DNA of 64,000 nt from contig CM055279.1 in the NCBI GenBank assembly GCA_029237695.1, forward strand, positions 806,001 to 870,000. The letters run 5' to 3'. Both the position numbers and the translations under genes were made by a program. The notes under the pieces are model-generated. The model saw only the letters and a program-made list of their open reading frames with translations. It made no database searches and had not been told where the DNA came from. This stretch comes from Conchocele bisecta. Its lineage: Eukaryota; Mollusca; Bivalvia; Lucinida; Thyasiridae. This document shows positions 12,501 to 26,651 of the stretch, piece by piece. Within the stretch, counting starts at the first letter, position 1, and each line of letters starts with the position of its first letter.

Positions 12501-15500
12501 AACATTTCCGACGTGATGTCATCTGTGACATCATTTTTCCAGTCAATTTTCTTTTGATGCAAACAAACTGATTTTGATGATATATTTTGGGGTTGGAGCT
12601 AAGTGACTGGTATGAAATGGACCTGGCACCAGGTCAGGATATTCTAATTTCAGGGCTGAATATATTTCTGTAATTATTCAGTTCTGATTTTTGGAATTTC
12701 CCTCTTTATGGACAGATTAAATACGGGATAGTCCAACCCGTTGGCCCGACCTTAAATGACCATAGCTGTTCATAGGCCGTTAAACACCAATAATCAATCA
12801 AGCATCAATATTCTCCTTATCTGGCGTTCTAAATAAATATTGTTTTAACTAAACAATCTCCTTTTCCTTTCAGGTAACAGAGTTGGCCGTCATGCGATCG
12901 TTATTGGAGTGTTTGAAGGATACGACATTACGCAGTGACTTCCCCTTACCACGGTTGTGTGACTTTGCTCAACAGATTTGTGATGGAATGAGTTACCTGG
13001 AGAGTAAACGGTTGATTCATAGGGATTTAGCTGCGAGAAATATTCTCGTGTTCAACAAAGCTCTGGTAAGTAACCCTATATTTGGACACCATTTCTTTTG
13101 GGATGTTTTTAACCCTTACAGTGCTAAGTTAAAAACATTGTCTGGGTAGTTTCTATTTTCCATTTCTCTCATCAAAAACATGCTTTAACAGCACTTTAGA
13201 ATCATTTCCAATGGAAATGATTCTAAATTGCTGTCAAATCATGTTTTTATTGAGAAAGAAGACAAAATATACACAAACAGCAGACGACAATATTCATGTC
13301 CAGCTTTCTAAGGGTTAAACTGGTATAACCCGAAATATCTGCACACCATTTGATTTGGGAACCCCCTATAAAATAGGGGTGGGTGGCAGATTGGGAGATT
13401 GCGAACGGTAATTTAAAGATGGGGTCATGCTTAATGGAATTGCTATCTCCCTAGTTTGGCTTTCTGGTACGTGTTTTGGCTTTCTTTTATGTCAGAGTTG
13501 AATTTTGTTATCCCCATTCATAAGAGTAGTAAGATTAGTGCTAATCCTATTAGCCCCCTTCTTCCACCGTCCCCTTCATTTATCAGGTAACCTGCCCTGT
13601 ATTGACTGAATACGTACTGACTGATAACATATTGTTGTATCAGGCATTGACCTGATACAAACATCCGGGTTACAACGAAGTGAAAACTGACGTTCCATTG
13701 GTCGGATAATGTCATGTGGCATTACCGAATGACGTCGGTGTAATGACGCAACGTAAACAAGGCCGCATTCTGTCCATAGATAACGACGTTATCTGTGGTC
13801 ATGTTATATGTGGTCATGTTATCTGTGGTTGTCATGTTATCTGTTATCTGTAGTCATGTTATCTGTGGTCATGTTATCTGTGGTCATGTTATCTGTGCTG
13901 GTCATGTTATCTGTGTTCATGTTATCTGTGGTCATTCATGTTATCTGTGGTCATGTTATCTGTCATGTTATCTGTGGTCATGTTATCTGTGGTCATGTTC
14001 CAGCATAAAACGTTACCTGATAAATAGATTACCAGGCTACTTTCTTTCAATATCAAATTTATCAGGTAAGGCTTGCCTGATAAACTTGATATCAAAAGAC
14101 ACAAGCCTGGTATTCTCTACATATTACCATTGTTGAATACATGTAAAACCTAATCAAAGCAGTGAACCAAGTTTATATATCATTTGTGTTTCCTCCACAG
14201 GTGAAAATCAGTGACTTTGGCCTATCGCGAGCCTTAGGGCGTGGCAAAGATTACTACCAGAGTAACTTCAGTATCAACTTGAAGCTGCCTATAGCCTGGT
14301 AAATATTTGTTTACTACATTTTGTAATACTTACTACAGGAAGGATACACTTACAGATGTTTATGATATTCAAGAATAAAATACCTATTCTCTTTATTTCT
14401 TCTCGAAAATATATGTTGTTACCACACATTTGAACCATCTCTAGTGTGGCTTGTGAACACTTGCCAAGTGCCTGCCCGGGTGTGGATATTATCCCGTCAA
14501 CACAGTGTGTATGTGCCGTGAAAAACGGTGCCGTGAAACATTTTTAATATCCTGTCAATACGACCTAATAACTCTATTAATATGTGCGGTGGCTGGGGTT
14601 ATATTTTTGCATTTTACAGCCATTTGTAGGTGTTGACGGGATAAATAGAATAGTATGTTAGTGCCGTGAATGGGAAAAATATCTGGCGCGGCACGGAAAC
14701 GGGATGTGCTCGGCAGAGCCTCGCCCATCCCGTTTCTTGAGCCTTGCCAGATATTTTTTCCCATTCACGGCACTAACCTACTATTCTCTATATTCTCCTC
14801 TATATTCTCTATATTGTCACCAATGATCATGCTCGGGATCATGTAAATCATTTGGAGGTGAAATGATGGAGCCTTCAACCAGTCATTGATCAGCTGCTCA
14901 CAGTTGCAGTGCCGTGAATGGGAAAAAATATCTGGCAAGGCTTAGGATGTGCCAAGCACATCCCGTTTCCGTGTCGCGCCAGATATTTTTCCCATTCACG
15001 GCACTAACCTACTATTCTATTTATCCCGTCAACACCTACATTGTGTGTCGGAAACATGACAGGTGTTTCATTGATTAAATTGCAAACAGTGAAGATCCTG
15101 ATCAGACTGTGCGGATGCACAGGCTGATCTGGATCTACACTGGCTGTAAAACCCATAACCCTGTCACAGTCGCATGAATGGTACAGAAAGTCCCGACTCT
15201 ATGATCTTCGCTGTTGCTGGGACGTTAAACCCACACACTTTCACTTTTCAGTTCTCACCCTAAGCATCAAAAATACTTACATGGTATTTCTATCCTACTG
15301 GTCTGTCAGATGAGACTTTAAACTCCGGTCCCGTCTCTCTATGACCTTACCTGTTCAGAGCTCCAGATAAGTTTTGTATCGAAAGAGTATTTTACCCCCA
15401 GATTTCAAATTGAATTCATATTTTATTTTTAGAAATGTATTATTGATTTTATTCCTTATTAAATAGGGAACAAATGATAAGAAATAGAACACATTTTAAA

Positions 15501-18500
15501 ATTCACTTATTTGAGCTGCTTTTAAGTAAATTTTCAACTTTACAGTATTTTCACTACTCGATTTGAAACTCGATGCGTATGTTCACATTGATAATGCGTA
15601 TTCTGCTATTGTATGTGCGTAAAATAATAAAATACGCCAATACGCACCTTATCTGGCGCTCTGCTATTGCTGGGATGTTAAACCCCACTCACTTTCACCT
15701 TTAGCCCATGTCAGATGTATAGTGTATAAACTCCCTGAAGTTCACGTCGGCGAGCCCACATAGTATTTCCATCCTACTGGTCTGTCAGATGAGACTTTAA
15801 ACCGATGTCCCGTCTCTATATGACCTTACCTATTGCTTGGACGTTAAACCCCACTCACTTTCACCGTTTGCCCAATACAGGTGTGCCCCGGAGTGTATAA
15901 ACTACCTGAAGTTCACGTCGGCGAGCGACGTGTGGGGGTACGCTGTTACCCTGTGGGAGTTGTTTACGTACGGCGTCCAACCCTGGGCCGGCATGTCTGG
16001 ACAGAAGGTAACGTTGGCCCATATTGTAATGTGTCTCTTCTCTTGCATACTATTATTTTTATTATGCCCCCGCCACCGAATAGCGTTACTGGCATCCATA
16101 TTGTAAAGTACATACAATAAAGTGCATACGTCCGTCCCGCCCGAAACCTTAACGCTCGGGTAAATGGCTTATAATTTCTGTTTCCTTGCTCGGATCTGCT
16201 TCACATTTCACACACACATTTGCTCCAATGGTCCTATACCGCCCTGTGACAAATCCACATTCGTCCCGACCCGGCTAAGCCCAGGGTCAAGGTCACAGAC
16301 TTGGTGCGTTCAAAACCTTAATGCTTGGGTAAATGGCTTATAATCAAACATGCCTCGCTTTCTTTGGCTGCCAGCGGGGGCATTCGTGTGCCGACAGGCC
16401 ACATTTCTAGTTCTTCATCTACATTGCTTGGCCCTAAATGATACTCGTTTGTGTTGGTGGGCAGTTAAGCACCATTCCATTCCTCCTGCAGCCAGATAAG
16501 GGTCTTCCGTACTAACCCTTAATATTAAAGGGTGATTTATATTATTAATTCTCTTAGACCCATATAAATGTATTGGTTTTCCCACGACGATGAGTGTCCA
16601 AATATTTAGGGTTAGTATGGTTGTACAATAACACTGTACAATAACACTGTACAATAGTACAATAACACTGTACAATAACACTGTACAATAGTACAATAAC
16701 ACTGTACAATAACACTGTACAATAGTACAATAACACTGTACAATAGTACAATAACACTGTACAATAGTACAATAACACTGTACAATAACACTGTATAATA
16801 ACACTGTACAATAACACTGTACAATAGTACAATAACACTGTACAATAGTACAATAACACTGTACAATAACACTGTAGAATAGTACAATAACACTGTACAA
16901 TAGTACAATAACACTGTACAATAGTACAATAACACTGTACAATAGTACAATAACACTGTACAATAACACTGTAAATAAAACTGTACAATAACACTGTACA
17001 ATAACACTGTACAATAGTACAATAACACTGTACAATAGTACAATAACACTGTACAATAACACTGTAAATAAAACTGTACAATAACACTGTACAATAACAC
17101 TGTACAATAGTACAATAACACTGTACAATAACACTGTACAGTAGTACAATAACACTGTACAATAGTACAATAACACTGTACAATAACACTGTAAAATAAC
17201 ACTGTACAATAGTACAATAACACTGTACAATAGTACAATAACACTGTACAATAACACTGTACAATAGTACAATAACACTGTACAATAGTACAATAACACT
17301 GTACAATAGTACAATAACACTGTACAATAACACTGTACAATAGTACAATAACACTGTACAATAGTACAATAACACTGTACAATAACACTGTACAATAGTA
17401 CAATAACACTGTACAATAGTACAATAACACTGTGCAATATACAATAACACGTACAATAACACTGTACAACAATAACACTGTACAATAGTACAATAACACT
17501 GTACAATAGTACAATAACACTGTACAATAACACTGTACAATAGTACAATAACACTGTACAATAGTACAATAACACTGTACAATAGTACAATAACATTGTA
17601 CAATAACACTGTACAATAGTACAATAACACTGTGCAATAGTACAATAACACTGTACAATAGTACAATAACACTGTACAATAACACTGTACAATAGTACAA
17701 TAACACTGTACAATAACACTGTACATTAACACTGTACAATAACACTGTACAATAGTACAATAACACTGTACAATAACACTGTACAATAACACTGTACAAT
17801 AACACTGTACAATAGTACAATAACACTGTACAATAGTACAATAACACTGTACAATAACACTGTACAATAGTACAATAACACTGTACAATAGTACAATAAC
17901 ACTGTACAATAACACTGTACAGTCTGCACTCGTTACCTCGAACACCCGTGCAAAGGAATGTTGCGTATTGTATTCAGGTCTCTTATCGCAATAATTTAAC
18001 CCATTTCACTCTAAGGATATGATAATTTTTGTTGAATTAGTCTCACTTGTTTATTTCTCCATAAAGGTATATGTTGTTACCACTCATTTGAACCGTCTCG
18101 TCGAGACATATACATATAACATATACTTTCGAGATGAAATGAAGAAAATAGGATTTTTTCCCCTAAAAAGTAATTGTATCGCGTCTTGAATGGGTAAGCA
18201 TGTTAAGTCAACTGCTGATAACTCAGACTCTGCTTGATCTCATTCTACACTGGCTGCAAAACCCTAATGTCTACCATCACAGTCACATATCTGTATATAG
18301 TATCTGCTGAATGTCTACCATCACAGTCACATATCTGTATATAGTCTCTGCTGAATGTCTACCATCACAGTCACATATCTGCATATAGACTCTGCTGAAT
18401 ATCTACCATCTCAGTCACATATCTGTATATAGACTCTGCTGAATGTCTACCATCAGTCACATATCTGTATATAGTCTCTGCTGAATGTCTACCATCACAG

Positions 18501-21500
18501 TCACATATCTGTATATAGTCTCTGCTGAATGTCTACCATCACAGTCACATATCTGTATATAGTCTCTGCTGAATGTCTACCATCACAGTCACATATCTGT
18601 ATATAGTATCTGCTGAATGTCTACCATCACAGTCACATATCTGTATATAGTCTCTGCTGAATGTCTACCATCACAGTCACATATCTGTATATAGTCTCTG
18701 CTGAATGTCTACCATCACAGTCACATATCTGCATATAGTCTCTGCTGAATGTCTACCATCACAGTCACATATCTGTATATAGTCTCTGCTGAATGTCTAC
18801 CATCACAGTCACATATCTGTATATAGTATCTGCTGAATGTCTACCATCACAGTCACATATCTGTATATAGTCTCTGCTGAATGTCTACCATCACAGTCAC
18901 ATATCTGTATATAGACTCTGCTGAATGTCTACCATCACAGTCACATATCTGATATAGTATCTGCGACTCTGCTGCTGAATGTAAACTACCACTCACAGTC
19001 ACATATCTGTATATAGTCTCTGCTGAATGTCTACCATCATCTGACATGTTCTATCATCCAACTCCACATATCGGTAGATAGTCTCTGCTGAATGTCTACC
19101 ATCACAGTCACATATCTGTATCATAGTAGTCTGCTGAATGTCTACCATCACAGTCACATATCTGTATATAGTCTCTGCTGAATGTCTACCATCACAGTCA
19201 TCATATCGAAATAAGTAGTGGATAGTGTAACCATCTGCTGAATGTCTACCATCACAGTCACATATCTGTTATAGTCTCTGCTGAATGTCTACCATCACAG
19301 TCACATATCTGTAATATAGTTTTTCCCCCCCCCTCTCTGCTGAATGTCTAAGACCATCACAGTCACATATCTGTATATAGTCCTCTGCTGAATGTCTACC
19401 ATCACAGTCACAAATCTGTATATAGTCTCTGCTGAATGTCCACTACCATCACAGTCACATATCTGTATATAGTCTGCATGCTGAATGTCTACCATCACAG
19501 TCACATATCTGTAATATAGTCCTCTGCCCTGATGTCTACATCACAGTCACATATCTTTATAAAGTAATTCTGCGAATGTCTACCATCACAGGTCACATAT
19601 CTGTGCATATAGTCTCTGCTGAATGTCGACGATCACAGTCACATATCTGTATATAGTCTCACTGCTGAATGATCTACCATCAACACAGTCACATATCTGT
19701 ATATAGTATCTGCTGAATGTACTACCATCACAGTCACATCATATCTGTATATAGTCTCTGCTGAATGTCTACCATCACAGTCACAATATCTGTATATAGT
19801 CTCTGCTGAATGTCTTATCCACAGAACCATCATCTACATTCTGTATATAGTTCTCTGCTGAATGTCTACCATCACAGATCACATATCTGTATATAGTCTC
19901 TGCTGAATGTCTACCATCACAGTCACATATCTGTATATAGTCTCTGCTGAATTATATAGTCTCTGCTGAATGTCTACCATCACAGTCACATATCTGTATA
20001 TAGTCTCTGCTGAATGTCTACCATCACAGTCACATATCTGTATATAGTCTCTGCTGAATGTCTACCATCAGTCACATATCTGTATATAGTCTCTGCTGAA
20101 TGTCTACCATCACAGTCACATATCTGTATATAGTCTCTGCTGAATTATATAGTCTCTGCTGAATGTCTACCATCACAGTCACATATCTGTATATAGTCTC
20201 TGCTGAATGTCTACCATCAGTCACATATCTGTATATAGTCTCTGCTGAATGTCTACCATCACAGTCCCAATCTGTTTATAGCTCTGCTGAATGTCTACCA
20301 TCACATCCATAATCGGTATATAAGTCCTTCTGCGAATGTCTACCATCACAGTCACATATCTGCATATACTCTGCTAATGTCTACCATCACAGTCACAAAT
20401 ATCTGTATAGAACTCTGCTGAATTCTACCATCACAGTCACATATCTGTATATAGTCCCCTCTGCTGAATGTCTACCTCATCAGTCACATATCTGTAATAT
20501 AGTCTCTGCGAATGTCTACCATCAGTCACATATCTGTATATATCACTGCTGAATGTCTACCATCACATCACATTCTTTAATTAGTCCTGCTGAATGTCTA
20601 CAAATCAGTCAACATTCGTATAAAGTCTCTGCTGAATGTCTACCATCACAGTCACATATCTGTATATAGTCTCTGCTGAATGTCTAACCATCACAGGTCA
20701 CATATCTGCATATAGACTCGCTGAATGTCTACCATCACAGTCACATATCTATATAGTCTCTGCTGAATGTCTACCACACAGTCACATTCTTTATAGTCTC
20801 TGCTGAATGTCTACCATCACAGCACATATCTGTATATAGTCTTCTCTGAATGTCTAACCATCACAGTCACCATATCTGTATATAGTCTCTGCTGAATGTC
20901 TACCATCACAGTCACATATCTGTATATAGTCTCTGCTGAATGTCTACCATCAGTCACATATCTGTATATAGTCTCTGCTGAATGTCTACCATCACAGTCA
21001 CATATCTGTATATAGTCTCTGCTGAATGTCTACCATCACAGTCACATATCTGTATATAGTCTCTGCTGAATGTCTACCATCAGTCACATATCTGTATATA
21101 GTCTCTGCTGAATGTCTACCATCACAGTCACATATCTGTATATAGTCCCTCTGCTGAATGTCTACCTCACATCCATATCATATAGACTCTGCTGAATGTC
21201 CTACCATCAGTCACATATCTATATAGTCTCTGCTGAATGTCTACCACACATCAAATATCTGTATATATCCTCTGTGAATGTCTACCACACATCCATATCT
21301 GTAAAATGTCTCTGCTTAATGTCTCCATGTCAACATCCTCAGTCACATATCTGTATATAGTCTCTGCTGAATGTCTACCATCAACAGTCACATATCTGTA
21401 TATACCTCTGCTGAATGTCCTACCATCACAGTCACATATCTGTATATAGTTTCTCTGAACTGTCCACCATCACATCACATACGTATATAGCTCTCTGGAT

Positions 21501-24500
21501 GTCTCAACCATCACAGTCCACATATCTATATAGTCTCTGCTTGAATGTCTACCATCACAGTCACATTATCTAGCGTATAGTCTCTGCTGAATGCTACCAT
21601 CACAGTCACATTATCGTATATCTGCTGCTGATGTCTACCACACAGTCACATATCTGTATATAGTCGCTGCTGAATGTCTACATCAGTCACATATCTATAT
21701 AGTCTCTGCCTGAATGTCTAAGCAGTCACAGTCTCATAGCTGTATATAAGTCTCCTGCTGAATGTCTACAACATGTCACATACTGTAATATAGTCCCACT
21801 GCTGAATGTCTACACAGTCACATATCTGTATATATCTCTGCAGAATGTCTACCATCGTCACATATCTGCAATATAGACTCTGCTGAATGTCACCATCACA
21901 TCTACATATCTGTAATAGTCTCTGCTGAATGTCTACATCACTGTCACATATCTGATATAGTCTCTGCTGAATGTCTACCATCACAGTCACATACTGATAT
22001 ATCTCTGCTGAATTCTACATCACAAGTCAACATATCTCTATAGTCACGCTGAATGTCCTACATCATACAGTCACCATATCTGTATTAGTCTCTGCTGAAG
22101 TCACCATCACAAGTCACATATCGTATATAGTCTCTGCTGAATTCTACCAAACATCACATATGTATAGTCTCTGCTGAATGTCTACATCACAGTCACATAC
22201 TGTAATATAGTCTCTGCTGAATGTCTACCATCACAGTCAACAAATATCTATATCATCTCTGCCTAATGTCACCATCAGCACATACTGTATATACTCTGCT
22301 GAATGTCTAACCATCACAGTCACATATCTGTATATAGTCCCTCTGCGAAATGTCTACATCACAGTCACATGTCTGCATATCAGACTCCTGAATGTCTACC
22401 ATCACATCACATACTGTATATAGTCTCTGCTGAATGTCTACATCACAGTCACATACTATAGTCCTCTGCTGACATTCTACATCACAAGTCACATCTGTAT
22501 ATAGTCTCGTGCATGAATGTCTACCACACAGTCCATCTGTATATAGTCTCTGCTATGTCTTCCATCATCACATATCTGTAATATCTCTGCGAATGTCTAC
22601 CATCAGTCACATATCTGTATATAGTCTCTCTAATGTCTACCACACATCACATATCTGTATATAGTCTCTGCGATGTCTACCAATCACAGTCACAATATCT
22701 GTAATATAGCTCATCTCTGCTGATCGTCGACCATCATCACACAATATCTTATTATACTCTGCTGATGTCTACAATCACACATATCATGTAATATAGTCTC
22801 TGCTGAAGTCTACAATCACCAGTCACATATCTGTATATATACTCTGTATATAGACTCTGCTGAATGTCTACTGGGTAACACCCTAGTTGTTCTCTTCCTG
22901 CGGATGCAAATATGCGAAGGATGAAAACGGATTTCAAACAGTCAAGGAAGTCCAGGATTTAAATGACCTTAGCTGTTGATAGGCCATTAAACACCGATAA
23001 ATCAAATCAAGCAAGTCTTCCATATTGTTTGTACTAAATGTTGCGCTGATGTCATTACATGTATCAATATATGATCGTCTTTCGGATGAAACTGGGGGAT
23101 GGGTTGTGGCCTAGGGGTAGACTGAAGGCTGGGAGTTCTAAACCTACCATAGGGCGTAAAAAATACTTTAATAGTATTTTCATCCCACTGGTCTGTCGTA
23201 TGAGACTTAAACTGTGGTCCCGTGACTATATGACCTTAACTGTTGCTGGTACGTTAAACCCCATTCATTTAATTTCGGATGAGACTCAAATCCGATGTCC
23301 CTTCCCTAGATGACCTTAGCTGTTGCTGGGACATTTACCCCATTCACTTTCACTTTTCATTCCAGTTACTTAGAGTGAAAGAACTCGTAATAGGTGTATT
23401 CATTGCAAAATGAATGGCAATGAAATTCCCCATTCATATTGTCAAATTGTGTTTTATGGTGTCGGCCAACATTTGATGGAATCAGCACGTGTTTTATAAC
23501 GTTTACTGATGTTTTATGTGTTACATTGTTAATACAAGTACTCACCGCAATAAACCTAAATATTCGCACACCAGTTGTTTGGAAACCATTGTGAAATAGG
23601 TTGTTTTTAGACACCATTTGTTTGGAAACCCTTGTGAAATAGGTTATCTTTAGACACCATTTGTTTTGGGGAACCCCGGTTTCCCAAAATAAATTGTATC
23701 CAAACACATTGATATTTTGATAAGCCAGTACAACCATACTACCCGTAAATATTGAGACACTTTGTCATGGAAAACCATATATGAGATTATGCATATGTCC
23801 GAAGGTTCAAAATCACATGACGTGTCTGATATCTGTATGTGTGTGCCAGAATAAATTGTGTCCGAATATGTAAGGTTACTGCAGTATTCTGTAAAGGAGT
23901 ATCGTGTTGTATGTCTGGGTATTTTGCTGTGTAATCATGAGGGTAATTAACTGTTAATCGATGATCATTTCCACTCTAGTCATTAAACCAGTACACCAGG
24001 TAGGTGTCTTATTTTGGATACTTCCTTATGGTTTTATGGGTTAAAGATATGGTCAGAGCTCCAGTTAAGGTGCGTAATTTGACCAACTTGGGGTGAAATT
24101 TTGTTATTTCTTCATCAAAAATGGCAAGTTGGGAGTCCTTTAGAATCGTCTCATTGAGACGATTCTAAAGCACTCCCAACTTGCCATTTTTGATGGAGAA
24201 ATAAGATATTTACCTCCAAATTACGCAGCTTACCTGGAGCTCTGGATATGGTTACACAGTTTTACACTGTATGTTTATTCCACACCACATAGTGGAGGGG
24301 CATTTAGTGTTACCCTTGTCCGTCCGTCCCGTCCCGTCCCGTCCCGTCCCGTCCCGTCCGTCACCAACCTTGTAAGTCAGAAAACTTTTAAACCGTACTA
24401 GCTGCAGAAACTTGGTATGTAGCTTCTTTATAATAAGTAGATGCGCAAAGTTTATTTCAATGTTTGATTTGACCCCTGGGTCATGGATTATCTCCCCCTT

Positions 24501-26620
24501 TTCAACTTAGAATTTGGCAATTTTGCTGTGTAACCTGTAAAACTTTTACACCGTAATAGCTACAGACCTGAAACTTGTTCTGTAGCTTCCTTATGATGAG
24601 TAGAGGCACAAAGTTTATTTCCATTTTTGATTCAACCCCCCGGGGTCATGGTTTATCTCCCCCTTTTCGACCTAGAATTTTCCAATTTTGGCTTGTTAGT
24701 CGTAAAACTTTTAAACAGTAGTAGCTACACACCTGAAACTTGGTATGTAGCTTCCTTATGATGAGTAGATGCACAAAATTTATTTCAATTTTTTATTCGA
24801 CTCTCGGGTCATGGATTATCTCCCCTTTTGGACTTGGAATTCTGTATCGTTTAAGCGGTGTGTGAGCATCCGTGTTCTATGAACACATTTTCTAGTTAAA
24901 ATTTATAGATTTATAGATTTGAGCAGAGGTTGTTGTACACATTTACAGACCTCTTCAACCAAGAATTTTACAAACAATATAGTTAATATTTTAGTCATAT
25001 CTTCAGCAATACAGTTAAAAAGGAAATAACCCACCTTCACTTGCGTTTTAGGGCGATTCCAAAATTTAACGTGGGGGAGGGGTGGGCGGCACCCAAATTA
25101 TTTATTGATGGGTGGTGGCGTCTGCATGAAATTAAAATGTATGGGTGGTTGGGTCCACAGTAAATTCTAATTGATGCATGGTGGGGGCCAGTGAATAACA
25201 GTAACTATTTAATTATTGGCTCCAGTGAAAATCGGCAATTATTTAATTATGGGATCGAGTGAAACACGGCAATTATTTAATTGGGGGTTCGCAGTGTAAA
25301 ACTGCAAAACATTAATGGTGGTATTGGTAATTACCATACGTCATGTCCCGCGCGTTTTTGTCCACTCGAGCAAAAAATACGCGCGGGAAATTGTGGGTTT
25401 GCAGTGTAAAAACTGTAAAATATTAATGGTGGCCGTCTCGTCAGAGACATAGAATACTGAGATTGGCAGCTTCCTATTAATGCTATTTATTGTGCTAAAT
25501 TTCAGGTGAAATTGAGTTTTCCGCATACATTACAAGCACGTACGTACATAGAACGCAATTCGAACTAGCATGCTTTTATAAATATGTGCGTACGTACATG
25601 TAGAACGCAAATCCAACACGCATGCTGTCTACACATGCATGGGCAAATCGTATTTCCAAAAGCGGAAGGCGAGATCGAGATCGCAAATACGCGAGATTGT
25701 AACATAAAAAAAACATACCGCCGTACCCACCCATCCCCTACTAGCACATTTGCGACATTTCATTTTCAGTCTAGCTGCACACCTGATGGTGTTTACAATC
25801 ATCAGTCGGTAAAACATTTTCACGTGCAAAGTGTGACTGACCTTTAGAACTCGGCGGAAACGAACATACCAAAACCATGCTATGTAGTCGCTCACGTCAT
25901 CGAATTGACGCATTAGCTTGTGCAGTTTCACATTTGTTTGATTTCTTGATAAAAGCAAGATTTGGCAGCACATGAGAATCGTCTCCTAAGTAAGACGATT
26001 CTCATATTTTGTCAAAATATGTTTTTGTAAAGAAATACCAATATATTCAGGTTTTCTTTTCACATTTGTCCGATGACTTAATAAAACATGTTTTGGCAAC
26101 ACATAAGAATCGTCTCCTTAGACGAGTCTAATATTTTGTAAAAACAAAATTGTTTTCACATTTGTTTGATTTCTTAGACCGTGCAAACAATTGACAAATT
26201 CAGAAATCAACAACTTAATTTGTGTTTCTCGAGTCGGGTTTCATATGGTGGCGAGGAAATACGATCGATTACGCACCGTGAAAATTGTTTGAATGTAAAT
26301 GTCAATTGTCACATAGGCCATTTCAGTTTATCGCGCGTTACGTCAGCTGTTATTCTAAGTACGTATGGTTGCTCGTTATGGGCATTACTTTCCTTCATTT
26401 ATAAGGTGGGTCATTAATTTTTATTGATGGGTGATGGGGTTGACATTTCTTTTTTTTATGGATGGGTGGTGGGGCTGGTTTTTTTATTAATTTTTTTTTT
26501 TATTGACAGAGGGGTGGGGTTTTCTTTTCTTTCTAAATTGATGTTTGCTGGGGGTCAACGAAAATTGTTATTTTGATGGGTGGTGGGGTTTGAAAAAAAG
26601 TGCCCCCCGCCCCCCCCCCC

Positions 26621-26651
<31 letters not shown>

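Noticed and set aside
15837..15880. In-frame upstream extension of exon 6 (ending QYR before CAPE)
   Set aside because: Using it would replace the conserved WCAPE with YRCAPE and it runs through SINE sequence. The AG at 15880 restores W-CAPE by phase.
16415..17945. Minus-strand open frames of 411-463 codons
   Set aside because: They lie entirely in the 13/8-bp minisatellite, all three frames are open, and the translation is a short cycle (LLYSVIV and similar). This is an artefact of the repeat lacking stop codons on that strand.
18264..22875. CRISPR-like regular array
   Set aside because: The 44-bp units are contiguous with no unique spacers, in a eukaryotic intron; it is an ordinary satellite.
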